Of a stretch of 64,000 nucleotides of DNA, positions 12,301 through 22,725 are shown piece by piece. Each line of letters begins with the position of its first letter. The stretch's first letter is position 1. Where the stretch lies: NCBI GenBank assembly GCA_020226215.1, contig CM035236.1, forward strand, positions 62,336,268 to 62,400,267. The letters are read 5' to 3'. Source of the stretch: Sindora glabra (Eukaryota; Streptophyta; Magnoliopsida; Fabales; Fabaceae). The notes under the pieces were generated by a model. The model saw nothing but the letters and a program-made list of their open reading frames with translations. It had not been told where the DNA came from and did not search any database. The position numbers were made by a program, and so were the translations under genes.

Positions 12301-12439
12301 TCTTGCAAGAGATGCACCCACACCTGAAGTAAATACCTTAGTATATTTCACACAAAATCTCGACTGAAGCCAATTAAGGTTTGCATCCTTTTCAAAGTGT
12401 GCACCATGGGGAAGGATAGTCAATTTTTAAGACAGTTAT

Positions 12440-12580
12440 TTCAAGTATGACTGCGCGAAAACATGAAGTTCAAATTTGAACATCCATGTTCTCTTTACAC
12501 CTTCTAAAATCAAAATCCCACCATCATGGTTTGTTCAATATACTTCCCATTTAACAACCTCAGGAGGCAAATAGTAGTTT
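12440..12580 (-). pseudogene. B3-domain relic (first-domain type)
   Basis: The reverse complement aligns at DNA level with the first B3 exon of the pseudogene at 19,256-19,910: 'gcctcctga', 'atgggaagt', 'catgatggtg' and 'aaagag' occur in the same order. The translation contains VKWEVY, a stop, then TNHDGG, matching TQWEVYWIKHDG of the larger copy. Frames are broken and the rest of the gene is not recognisable here. It suggests a second, more decayed copy of a tandem REM/B3 cluster. Confidence 0.6.
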
Positions 12581-13271
12581 CAACCGATCACCAAAGCAAT
12601 CCAGTGCTTCATATTATCTGTGCTATGGTAGGTAAATGGTGAATGATATTTGTTGCTAGGAGACGGCTACCAGATTCAATATCAATTACTTTACATTCTC
12701 CACAATCATTTACACCATTTATGGGTTGTCTAGCCTGCGGCAGCTTTCAGTTAATGTTGGATTACCAACAAACAAGCAGCCTGAGACTTCAATAAAATCT
12801 ATACTACCTGGAGATGATTAAGTTTCAAATAGATGAGTTTCAGGCTTCCTATCATAACAGTTGGCACATATATAAGTGTTTATGTATCTAGACAGAAACT
12901 TCTGATTTTTGTGGTGTGCCATATAATAGCGTCCAAATAATCTTTTTCTGACAGTTTTCTATGGGCTCCGCTAAGTTGTTTATCATAGCTACTGAATTCA
13001 TTTTATATGGAATATATGGAGATGTGTTACACATAGAAATGCAAGGCTTTAGCCTTAGCTTTTAAGGCATGCTCACGGTTCTCTATAGGCATAAATCCTT
13101 CTACGTTATCTCTTTAAAGTCTTTCTTAGGAAAGGTGACGTATTTAGAAGCCCTGTCTCAAGAGTTGACAATTTTGCAAAATGTAAACATTTAAAATAGA
13201 CGTGCAAGATGTAGACGAAATATGCAATCGAAATAGTCACAAATCGATGTAGAATGCTGCCAGAATATTGC
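12581..13271. other. Gene-derived but unreadable DNA
   Basis: Less AT-biased than the flanks, but no frame gives recognisable protein. By position it may be intron or decayed sequence upstream of the B3 relic. Confidence 0.3.
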
Positions 13272-15074
13272 AGAGTTATTACCAACAACAACAATAATAA
13301 CAATAACAACAAAATCTTATTTCACTAAATGAAGTTGGTTACATAGATTGAACAACATCATAGGCTTTATCCAAAATTAGAATTTCAGGAATATTATTCA
13401 CTAAGAAATTTCTTTTTATAATTTCTCTCAATGTCCTTTGGCCTCCCTCTATACCTTTTCACAGGACTAAAGATCATATGATCAATTCTTCTTACTAGTG
13501 CCTCCAGTGACCTTCTTTTGCATATGTCCAAACCACCTTAATTGATTTTTTTCATCTTCTCCTCAATAAGTGCCACTTCAATATTTCCTTGTATGCATTC
13601 ATTTTATATCTTGTCCTCTCTTGTGTGACCACACATCCATCTTAATATTATCATTTTTATTATCCCCATTTTTTGCTCTCGTTGTCCTTTCAAAGCCCAA
13701 TATTCACTACCATAAAGTATAATTAGTCATATAACGGTCTGATAAAACTTCTCTTTAAGATTGGGAGTTACTTTGCAATCACAAATAACTCTTGATGTCT
13801 TTCTCTATTTTAACCATTCAGCTTGTATCCTGTGTATGACATCTCTATCAATTTCTTCATCGCCTTGTAATATTGATTCCAGATACTTAAAATTAGACAC
13901 TTGTGGTATAATATGCTCTCCATTTCTTACCTCTAAATCATTTCTATCTTGCTTCTTGTTAAATTTGTAATACATGTATTTTATCTTACTTCTACTTAAG
14001 CAAAAACCTTGGATTCCAATGCCTATCTCCAAAGTTCTAGTTTATTGTTAATCTCTTCCTTTGATTCCTCACTCGGGACTATATCATCCACAAACATCTT
14101 GCATTTAGGGATAGTCTCTTGTATATCCCTAGTAAGAACATCAAAGACTAGATTAAACAAGTAAGGACTCATGGTTGAACCCTGATATAGACTTATCCTT
14201 ATAGGAAAGTCCTTTGTCTCGCCTCCAGAAGTTTTTACACTTGTAGTTACCCCATCATACATGTCCTGTATAACCTAGATATATGTTACATGAGCTCCTT
14301 TCTTTTTCAGAATCTTTCACAATAGTTCTCTTGGTATTCGATCATAAGCTTTTTCCAAGTTAATAAAAATCATATATAAATCTCTTTCTTTACTTTGATA
14401 TCTTTCCATCAACCTCCGTAGAAGATAAATAATCTCTGTAATAGACTTTCCTAACATAAATTCAAATTGACTCTCTGTAATCCTACTCTCATTTCTTAAT
14501 CTGTGCTCAATCATTTTTTTTCATAATTTCATCGTGTGGCTCATAAGTTTTATCTCTCAATAGTTTGCCCATTTATGAATATTTCCTTTATTCTTATATA
14601 TAGGTACTAAAATGCTCCTCCTCCACTCATTTGACATTTTCTTAGACCTCATAATCTTATTAAATAGCTTAGTGAGTCATAAGGTATTCTGCTCTTCTAA
14701 ACATTTCTAAATTTCAATAGGAATATTATCAGGATCAATGACTTTACCATTATTTATTTTCTTACACCTCTCTAACTCGAATCTTGCGATAGTAAACAAA
14801 ATTTTATTTATCTTCTTAAATTTCTAATCCTTCCTTATCTTTTATTGATCCTTAACCATTATTGAAAAGCTTATAAAAGTACTTCTTCCATCATTCTTTA
14901 ATATCTTTAACTGTGAGTAGAATTTGTCCTTCTTCATTCTTAATATACCTCACTTGATCTAAATCTCTTGATTTCTTTTCTCTATTTTTAGCAAACTTAT
15001 AATTCTTTCATTTTCCAATCTTTGTCCCTAATCTTGATAGAACTCTTCAAAAGCCTTAGAGTTATTACCAACAA
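13272..15074 (-). mobile_element. RTE-clade LINE, 5'-truncated, with 17-bp TSD
   Basis: The minus-strand element runs from about 15,057 down to 13,289. It is bounded by perfect copies of agagttattaccaacaa (13,272-13,288 and 15,058-15,074). Its 3' end on the minus strand is a TTG/TTA-rich tail (13,289-13,317), the hallmark of plant RTE elements. It encodes reverse-transcriptase pieces in several frames. Stops and frameshifts break it into fragments of 65-79 codons. Upstream endonuclease sequence is missing, as usual for 5'-truncated LINEs. The target lies in the B3 locus region. Confidence 0.85.
13805..14514 (-). pseudogene. RTE reverse transcriptase, fragmented
   Basis: Three consecutive pieces can be read on the minus strand. 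14,514-14,317 carries the early palm motif region ('MIFINLEKAYDRIPRELL', with A-Y-D-R-I-P). 14,262-14,023 carries 'FPIRISLYQGSTMSPYLFNL' and the catalytic box as FVDD, where family members usually have FADD. 14,032-13,805 carries 'NKKQDRNDLEVRNGEHIIPQ' and 'NFKYLESILQGDEEIDRDV'. The order matches RTE-type LINE RT and the plus-strand copy at 17,967-18,806. The breaks show that it is inactive. Confidence 0.85.
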
Positions 15075-16948
15075 TAAAAAAAAAAAAGGCAGCAGCGCAT
15101 ATAGTACTTCTGTAGTGTTAATACTTATCATGTTTAACTCTCTCTTTAATGTGCCCATCTTTATGCCGAGGATGCGGAGAAGTGCAGAAGTCAGCAATAA
15201 ACTGTGTTGGCCCCCTGATATAATTGTTATGTCTAAGGTTGTCCGATGTTCCCATTTAAAACTGGTTATCCCATCCTAGTCACCCCTGCTGATCATTCCG
15301 TAAGAAATTATTGCTATTATTAAATAAAGGTTGTTCCCACTATAGTTTGATGATTTTCTCTCAGGTTTTGCTTCCTTCTTACATAGAAGCAAACTTTGCA
15401 TGGCCAGTTTACTCACGATTAGCTCAAACTTCTGTGAGTAGCGCCGCAATGCTAGTTGTAAAACCACCACCACTCGTTTACATATAATAAATTTTAATCC
15501 ACTTTTCTATTAGATTATTGTAAATTTACCGGTTAGCCATCCTATCCTAGACTTCCTATGTCTAGCATTTTGCTGTTGACTTTTGATGGATGTAGTTTCA
15601 TTTGGACAATAATTTACCATTTCCTCTCTTATCATTTTGCTAAAACAAGACAAAAAATTCCATAAAGATAAAAGGTGAAAGGAAGGAAACTTTGTAGTTG
15701 GGTATTTTCACCTTCACAGAAAAAGGGATTGCATTGGACAGCAGTATGAATAACTTGAAGATGGGAGAACTGGTATGGATTGTTATTCTAGTCGTCGGTT
15801 ATTACACGTTGGATATGTTGTTTTGGGTTTCCACAGTTTCGTGTTCACAAGTTCAGGCAGATATTATGGATTTACTGTAGTTTCCATATTATGCAGGACT
15901 TGGTATTATGAACCAGCTATAGTTTCCAGATCACTCTATCCAAATAGTCAAGCACGTATCATCCTTATTTGAGGAGTTTCTCCAAACAAATGCTATAACA
16001 TATGCGGCAATTGCTAATAAAAATTACAAAAGATTTGCAACTGAAGTAATAAATGGCATCTAATTTCATAATCCATGATTCACTGACTATATATACAGTC
16101 TTGGTTCAGATATTTAAGGTGAAATGATACATACCTCATCAAAATCTCAAAATGAAATACCTCTGAGGGGACTACCTACCTTCAGCATCCGAAAATAGGA
16201 ACTTGCATTACTACATCTACTCGGATGAACAGCTTAAATACACAAGATTACAAGATAGTTAAAGCCTTAATGGGAGTTTAGTTCCCGATTCTTAAACCTA
16301 CTGGTGCCCTATCCACTAGATAACAAGGCCTCATATCGACTGTTAGAAAGGGATTCCCTGAGGTGAATTTTTCAATTCTTTCACAGCCCTACTTGTCCCA
16401 GTCCCGGTAGAGGATGAAGTTCTTCGAGTAGCCTTCCTGTCTGTAGAACGTATACAAAAACAGTTAAGGGATGCCTTCAAGGGCATATTGAAATTTCTGT
16501 TATACAGGGAATATGAAGTGATCACACTGGAGAGGGGTCTCATATTTACCTCCACATGCACAAACAGTGTGAGTTTCAAAATCAACAATTCTTTCTGGCA
16601 CAGTGCAATTAGGTCCAACCTCTTGAACTGGTTCCAAAGAACATAACACTCTTGTTGATATAAGGGAAACAAGATATATGTGACTTGAATTCATCACTTA
16701 AAAGAGTGGTCTCAGGTTTATCTTTATTTGTACAAAGAGTTATAGTTCTAATATATGTGGTCCCCTCAGGCCATTTGCAATTAGCCGCAGCTGCTTGGTC
16801 TGATTTTGAGAAACAATTACACTTCTTGCTATAAGGACAGCTAGAGACATGGAGTCTAAATGATCATACAAGAACGTGGTGGATGCTATGCAATCAGCTC
16901 CATTCTCTAGAGCTCAGAATTCAGAGAAAGGACTACACTTTAATTTTA
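15075..16948. other. Unassigned region downstream of the B3 pseudogene
   Basis: No recognised gene. Short open stretches on the minus strand look protein-like: about 16,835-16,617 (contains CNCFSKSDQAAAANCKWPEG and CFPYINKSVMFFGTSSRGW) and about 16,445-16,343 (contains TDRKATRRTSSSTGTGTSRA). They are not joined in a single frame and I do not recognise them. They could be decayed 3' exons or UTR of the B3 locus, or chance. Confidence 0.3.
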
Positions 16949-17721
16949 TCATGCAAATGAAACAGAAAATGGGTTCTGCAAATGAAAGTTATCTTTATCT
17001 AGAGACCACAAATCAGTTTGGTGTGTAATGGCTAGAAAAATTGTGACCCGAAATGAAATTTGGATTTTATCAATGAGCTCAAAGACACAAATGTCACCTT
17101 CCTGCAAATCATTGTCCACAACAAACTGCTTCCAACCATAAGAAAATTTGGCCATGTGTTGTTCACGGCCTCTTCTGGGAAGGTATCTAACAGACCAAAC
17201 ACTGCCATCTGCTATTCGGAGGGTGACAACCCCATCATTCATATTGAAATTGAAATGCTGCAGGGAAAATTTTAATGGTATGTGCTGCCACGGAATCACC
17301 AATGAGAAGATTGTTTCAGTAAGATCTTCTGAACAAAAAGAAACTTAAAATATGTTGGTGTTTCTGTTATGCAAATTTGAATGGCACATGCTGCAGAACT
17401 GTTCTTCACTGATAAATAGTTCAATTTTTTATAAAGCATACATATAGTTTCACAGGAAGCTTACCAACTTTGGCTTTCCATGGATGTAAGATTGTTGCAT
17501 GACAACCATGAAAAATGGAATTTGAGATTTGAAAGAACTAGCCATTTCAAGTGCTGTATTTTTCAGACTGCCCTGACTATATCTGACAACTTCAGGCTTT
17601 GGCTTTTCACTTGAAATAGGTATGCTAGATGGTCCTTTTACATCATTGACAGGGTAAAAGAATGCAAGATTACTATATTGTCCTGTTTCTGGCTTTGTTT
17701 TCTCTGGTTTGCTACCACGAG
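16949..17721 (-). pseudogene. Third B3 domain (two exons, still open)
   Basis: Exon 17,721-17,465 starts in phase with the previous exon (G|CT CGT) and carries a Lys/Pro/Ser-rich linker, then ALEMASSFKSQIPFFMVVMQ and QSYIHGKPKL before GTAAGC. Exon 17,284-16,949 continues in phase after 'gtggcag': HIPLKFSLQHFNFNMNDG, VVTLRIADGSVWSVRY, FVVDNDLQEGDICVFELID, then QISFRVTIF and a short tail to the stop at 16,949. Both exons are free of stops, so this domain decayed least. A 180-bp intron separates them. Confidence 0.8.
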
Positions 17722-17790
17722 CTATTTAGAAATCATATTGAAAGCAAATGAAACTTCCAAATATTTCATAAAGGCAAATACATTAAGTAC

Positions 17791-19259
17791 CTTGACTTAG
17801 AGAGCAACTGGAATTTTCAGCAACACGAAAGATAAATACTTTGAAAGTAATTTCAACACACTAGCTCAACTCAAAAACACAAACATTCCCCACTTTCAAA
17901 TTATTGTCTATTGCAAATTTCTTCCGGCCAACACTGATTTTGTGAGCATTATATGTAGCAGACCAACCAGGGACATACAGGAGAATATCTCTAAATGTAT
18001 GCTATTTGCAGATGATATAGTCTTGATCGAGGAATTGCGGGAAGAGGTTAATTATAAATTGGAGCTTTGGAGACAAGCGTTAGAATCAAAAGGTTTTCGC
18101 TTGAGTAGGAGTAAGACGGAGTATATGCATTGCAAGTTTAACAAGAAGAAAAATAGAAATGATTTGGAGATAAGAATTGGAGATCACATCATACCGCAAA
18201 TATCTAAATTTAAGTACTTGGGATCTTTTTTACAAAGTGATCGGAAAATTGACGGAGATGTCACACACAAGATACAAGCTGGATGGTTAAAATGGAGAAA
18301 GGCATCTGAAGTGATTTGTGACCATAAAGTACCTACTTAAACTCAAAGGGAAGTTTTATCGGACTGCTATACGACCAGTTATGCACTATGGTAGTGAATG
18401 TTAGGCTCTAAAGGCACAACAAAAGCAAAAAATGAGGGTAGCAGAAATGAGAATGTTAAGATGGATGTGTGATCATACAAGAAAGAACAAGATAAGAAAT
18501 GATTGTATACGAAGGCAAATTGGCGTGGCACCTATTGAGGAGAAAATGACAAAAAATCAGTTAAGGTAGTTTGACCATGTGCAAAGAAGACCATTGGAGG
18601 CACTAGTGAAAAGAGTTGATCACATGGTCTTTAACCCTGTGAAAAAGTGCAGAGGGAGGTCAAAGAGGACATTAAAGGAAGTTATAAAAAGGGATCTCTT
18701 GGTAAATAATATCACCAAAGACTTGACTTTTGATAGAATCCAATAACATCGTGTGATCCATATAGCTAACCCCACTTAGTGGGATAAGGCTTTATTGTTG
18801 TTGTTATATATGTAGCAGACCAAGCTCTCCCATCCAAAACTTGAAGATTGACAACTCCATGCTTTTCCTTCAAATATTTTGCTGTAAATTGTGCTGATAT
18901 ATTCTGGATTTTTTTTTCCAAGAACAAAAGAAAGCAAGACGAGGAATTAATATGTAATTCAATTTAAATAGAAGAAAGTCCAGTTGCAGCAGGAGACAAA
19001 ACTAGTGATCTACAAGTGCCAAATAGAAGGCTCACCAAGGAAAACTTCTGACTAACATGTGATTGCTGCATGACAATCAAGCAAAAGGGATTTTTAGATC
19101 TAAAAATACTAGCTCTCCTTAAGGCATCAGTCTTTTTAGCAGCAGTTGATGATTCCATCACTCTAATACAGTCAGTATTTGGGCATTCTTCAGCAGTAGA
19201 AATGCATCTAGTCACATCCTCGGTGAAATTTGAGATTAGTGCATTTATGAAAACATTAA
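17791..19259 (-). pseudogene. Second B3 domain (two exons, LINE-interrupted)
   Basis: Exon 19,259-19,036 ends with ASIFRSKNPFCLIVMQQSHV and QKFSL before a GTGAGC donor. Exon 18,903-17,791 opens in phase with NISAQFTAKYLKEKHGVVNL and QVLDGRAWSATYN. It is then split by the plus-strand RTE (17,967-18,806) and continues AHKISVGRKKFAIDNNLKVG and NVCVFELS. A TAG at 17,863-17,861 follows, then the frame reads on (CVEITFKVFIFRVAENSSCS) to a donor at 17,790. This is a canonical B3 domain apart from the LINE and the stop. Confidence 0.8.
17950..18823 (+). mobile_element. RTE-clade LINE fragment inside a B3 exon
   Basis: An 840-bp, 5'-truncated RTE (17,967-18,806) lies between perfect copies of tatatgtagcagaccaa (17,950-17,966 and 18,807-18,823). 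It encodes the C-terminal half of reverse transcriptase, open from about 17,967 to 18,340, with RDIQENISKCMLFADDIVLI (intact FADD box) and FRLSRSKTEYMHCKFNKKK, then a frameshifted tail. It ends in the family's 3' motif 'ccccacttagtgggataaggc' followed by a TTATTGTTGTTG tail. It is oriented opposite to the B3 gene. The open frame that appears to start at 17,942 is a chimera of the B3 antisense strand and the LINE. Confidence 0.92.
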
Positions 19260-19320
19260 CTAAAACATGACAATTTGATGGATAATGTTAAAGGGGAACA
19301 AATGATTATGAAATCTGTAC

Positions 19321-19910
19321 TTTGCAATTGTTTATTAGTAGGATTCATATTTGCATTGATAGAGTTGTCAAACTGTGTCCTAGGATATTCACTTCCATGA
19401 GTTTGGTTGTGCAGATTCCATCTCTGAATATTGGAGCTTTCTTCAAGTTCTTGGGTTGTGCCAATTCTCGTTTTCTTATGAGGTTGAACAGATAATAATT
19501 GGGGATTTTGTCTGGCCATCTGCTGTGGAGATATCTCATCCAAGATCTCAGTGGAAATATCACTGATCTTGTCAAGGTTGCCCATTTCATCACAAAGGCC
19601 ACGGAAAGCATAACTTATTTCTAGGCCACAACGATCTGATATGACTACCCTCGAATTTGATGTTCCTTCATATTTGAACATCACCAAATGTCCTTGATCC
19701 AGAGACTAATATTTAGCAAACTCTTTCCAACCATTTTAAAACCAAATGTCACCATCATGTTTAATCCAATACACTTCCCATTGAGTACCATCAGGAGGCT
19801 TAAGAAACAGTGGGTTTGAAAGCCCACTTCCATATCTCTTTGCAAACTTGTTTGAGATCCTCTGTGATGAACATGCAACAGGAGATTCATTAAGCCTTAC
19901 ACATATTTCA
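19321..19910 (-). pseudogene. First B3 domain and linker exon
   Basis: Readable core: RISNKFAKRYGSGL, then PLFLKPPDGTQWEVYWIKHD, then GWKEFAKY, stop, SLDQGHLVMFKYEGTS. These correspond to the B3 strands ending in the 'G-x-x-L-V-F-x-Y-x-G' block. Two stops fall in the domain: after IWF (19,738-19,736) and after FAKY (19,708-19,706). Each would be a single-base change from a sense codon. The linker that follows (ISDISTEILDEISPQQMARQ and a Lys/Arg-rich patch KKTR) is open and has the acidic and basic character of REM linkers. The 5' splice border of this exon could not be fixed. Confidence 0.75.
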
Positions 19911-20079
19911 CCTCAATATTTGCTAACCAAATACTTCAAAAATTAAGAAGGTAAAAAGGCATATGAATTCATGAAAGATGGATAATGTGAACTCAGAATC
20001 TTCTATAATACAGTAGATACAAACAAACCAAGCAGCATAATGCGCGGTTCTCCAGAGCCCAATAACACCATTCTCTTCT

Positions 20080-20352
20080 TCACAGTACAAATTGCAAAGA
20101 AAAATTTAAAGGCGAACACCAAGAAACCATATATATGATATAATCGAACAGAGAAGGAAAACTAAAACTAGAATCCTTACGAGCTTTCCATGTTGAAGAG
20201 TAGTTTCGCGAATTATCACAAAGAAATGAATTGCAGCTGGAAAAGGATGTTGATTCCAACCGTGATTGCAGGAGCAGGAAGTCATAGTTGAGGTATTGCA
20301 ACCAAGAACTAAAAGCTAGTTGAAGCAGCTACTAAACGGGGACAGAATCAAA
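20080..20352 (-). other. Likely 5' end region of the B3 pseudogene
   Basis: The minus strand holds a possible start, ATGGAAAGCTC (20,191-20,181), directly followed by GTAAGG, so it would be a very short first exon. The upstream sequence 20,192-20,340 could be 5' UTR and promoter. No TATA box is clear. This placement is an inference. Confidence 0.3.
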
Positions 20353-21160
20353 GGCTTTATTTGATAATTCAGTATTAGCTGTTTGGATATAAACGTTTGA
20401 TAAAATTAGTTATTTATAATAAATTATTTATATATAAAATAATAAATAAGGATATGAATATATTTTATAAATTATTTAAATATTTTTTATTTTAATAATT
20501 TTAATTTTCTACATTATTTAATAAATTAAATACTTTTATAAATATTATATTATTATATATTAAATATTTTTTTAAAATTAAATTAGTATGCTTTTAAAAT
20601 TAATAAATTTATTAATAAAAAATTAATAATTATATAAAAATAAATATTATAGAAATATTTAATATTATATATTAAATACTTCTTCATGAACCCATACTTT
20701 TTCTTAGCAACCAAACTTGAAAATTATCTCTTATTAGCCGACAATTAATTAGCAAATTAATTAGACTTATATGAGAAAGGAAAACTTACCCTTGCAAATC
20801 AACATGAGGAGCAACAAAGGCATAAAGAACAAGTTGACCCAAATGATCGTAGGCTGGAGATTTGCATTTATGGAGGAATAACCTCCCAAAACCCTAGCAC
20901 CAAAACTTACCTCAAAAAATAATAACATGTTCTCAGTACTAGGGGCTAGCTATCATTTAAGGATAATTTGATCCTGTAAACATTATTTGGAAACAGTTGA
21001 ACAGAAATGCATTTTGATTTTAGTTGTTTGAAAGGTAATCAGCTATTTTGAATAACTGGTTACCAAATATAAAAAATAGTTTATTTACTTGCTCAATTAG
21101 TTGAATTTTAGTCAAATAGTTAAAAGTCATTTAAAAAGTTATTTATTAAACAAAGGCAAA
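20353..21160. mobile_element. MITE-like element with short TIRs
   Basis: The left end reads ggctttatttgataa and the right end, in reverse complement, gcctttgtttaataa. The interior is AT-rich and non-coding. The left 130 bases match, inverted, the repeat at about 29,330-29,535 ('aaaataataaataaggatatgaatata' and its variant). A target duplication was not resolved. It is consistent with a hAT- or PIF-like MITE near the B3 locus. Confidence 0.5.
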
Positions 21161-22689
21161 GTTTCATAAGGGGCTTTTCGTTATTGTGAAGGGTGATTGA
21201 TTTTCCTTGTCTACCAAAAAAAAGATGGGTTATTGATTTTCCATGCTTCAAGTAATTCATTTTACTTTTAGGCCTTTTAGGACATATTTAACAACATTTA
21301 ATTTTAATAAGCGTGCAATGTCTCCCATGTTTCAACAAAATTTATGACTCAAATCCTTTTGCTTTTTAGGATAAGATATTATACCATAGCATTCTTACAA
21401 TTTTTGGATTAAAAAAAATAGAGAGAGTGAATAGTTGTAAAATTTAAAAAAAAACAAAATGTAGCCTTCACATTTTATAGGGTTCAATCCCAAAATTTAA
21501 CTACACTTCTTTTTCAAGTGCTACTAATATTATAGTTGCACATAGAAGTTGTTGCATAAGTGAAGATAATATACCTCTTTTATTCTTTCTTAATAAAGAG
21601 TGATGATCCTATGATATATTTATACAAAAAATCATATTAATTTCTTAATTTATTACAATATATTTATTGTAATGTATTTATACAAATAATCATATATTTA
21701 TTAAAATTTTAATTATGCAATTCCAAATTTTAACTTTTTATATGAAAATTACTACTATAGTGATAAACATTTTATACATACGCTTATGATTTTTGTAAAA
21801 ATAATATTATACTTATATACCAACAATAGTTTTAACTCTTTATATGAAAATTTTAAACTTAATGCATACTAAAAAAATATACTTATATATATATAGTATA
21901 GGAACTTTTATTAAAAATTGTAATATAAAAATTTATGAATATTTTTAAGCTTAAATTTGATATACAATCAGTATGAAACATTTTATATTATTAGTGAACA
22001 TAAATATGATATGTAACTAAAAATTTAATAGTAATTAAAGATTTTTACAAACAATAAATGAGTTTTAATAGTTTTTTATTGATATAACAATACAAAAGTT
22101 AGTAGTAGTGTAAAACTGGTTTAGATCGATAATGAATCAAATTTAAATTCATATTTTTATATTAATTCTATATAACTTTTCACAACTTATATAATTTTTA
22201 AAAAATTTAAATTTGATTTATTGTTAGTATAATATATTTTACACTATTATATGTTATTAAAAGAATAATTGTAATTAAGGATTTTCAATAAGTTTTAATA
22301 ATTTTTTTATTGACACAACAATATGTATATAGCTAATAATGTAAACTTATGATGGTAAATCGAAAGGAATTATATGAATTGATTATATTATACCAGGGAA
22401 TTGTGACATTTGAGTCCTAAATGTTATTTGAATAAACGAGCCACTTAAAGCCTCAATTATATAATTATATATGAAAACTTGTCCTATGAAATTAGAACTT
22501 GAAATGTTAAGTGAGGTGTTATTATGTGATTTTTTATTTACTTATTTAATCATTATTCGATAATAAATAAGGAATCTATATTATGTTTGGTCGATGCAAA
22601 TTTGCATACATAAATGTATAGATATTATTAATATTGTGAAAAAAAATGTTAATCGACTAGTCAAGTGATTTGGTGGCCACTAACACATT
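21161..22689. other. AT-rich DNA with a diverged direct repeat
   Basis: No gene seen. About 21,946-22,090 and about 22,200-22,320 share a run of phrases in the same order ('ttaaatttgat', a TTTTATATTATTA or TTTTACACTATTA motif, 'gtaattaa', 'gagttttaatagttttttat' and variants). They are two members of the dispersed repeat also seen at 1,800-1,930. Confidence 0.45.
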
Positions 22690-22725
22690 ATTGTTGTTGT
22701 TGTTGTTGTTGTTGCTGCTGCTGCT
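22690..22725. repeat. (TTG)n(CTG)n compound microsatellite
   Basis: About seven TTG units run into four CTG units. There is no LINE body next to it that would make this an RTE tail. Confidence 0.9.

Larger units (their letters stand above)
16949..20191 (-). pseudogene. REM-type triple B3-domain gene, broken by stops and a LINE
   Basis: The minus-strand exons encode three B3 DNA-binding domains in the order and spacing of plant REM (reproductive meristem) B3 proteins, which are nuclear DNA-binding proteins. Proposed exons: possible ATG exon 20,191-20,181; first B3 plus linker, about 19,910-19,321; 19,259-19,036; 18,903-17,791; 17,721-17,465; 17,284-16,949. GT/AG borders can be placed at 19,035, 18,904, 17,790, 17,722, 17,464 and 17,285, and exons from 19,259 onward join in phase. 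In-frame stops occur at 19,738-19,736 (TAA), 19,708-19,706 (TAG) and 17,863-17,861 (TAG). An RTE LINE interrupts the fourth exon. The locus therefore cannot make a full-length protein. The orthologue is not identifiable without a search. The 61-bp intron after 19,321 is short and its limits are tentative. Confidence 0.8.

Noticed and set aside
17060..17348. Two plus-strand frames over the third B3 domain
   Set aside because: Antisense to a recognisable B3 domain.
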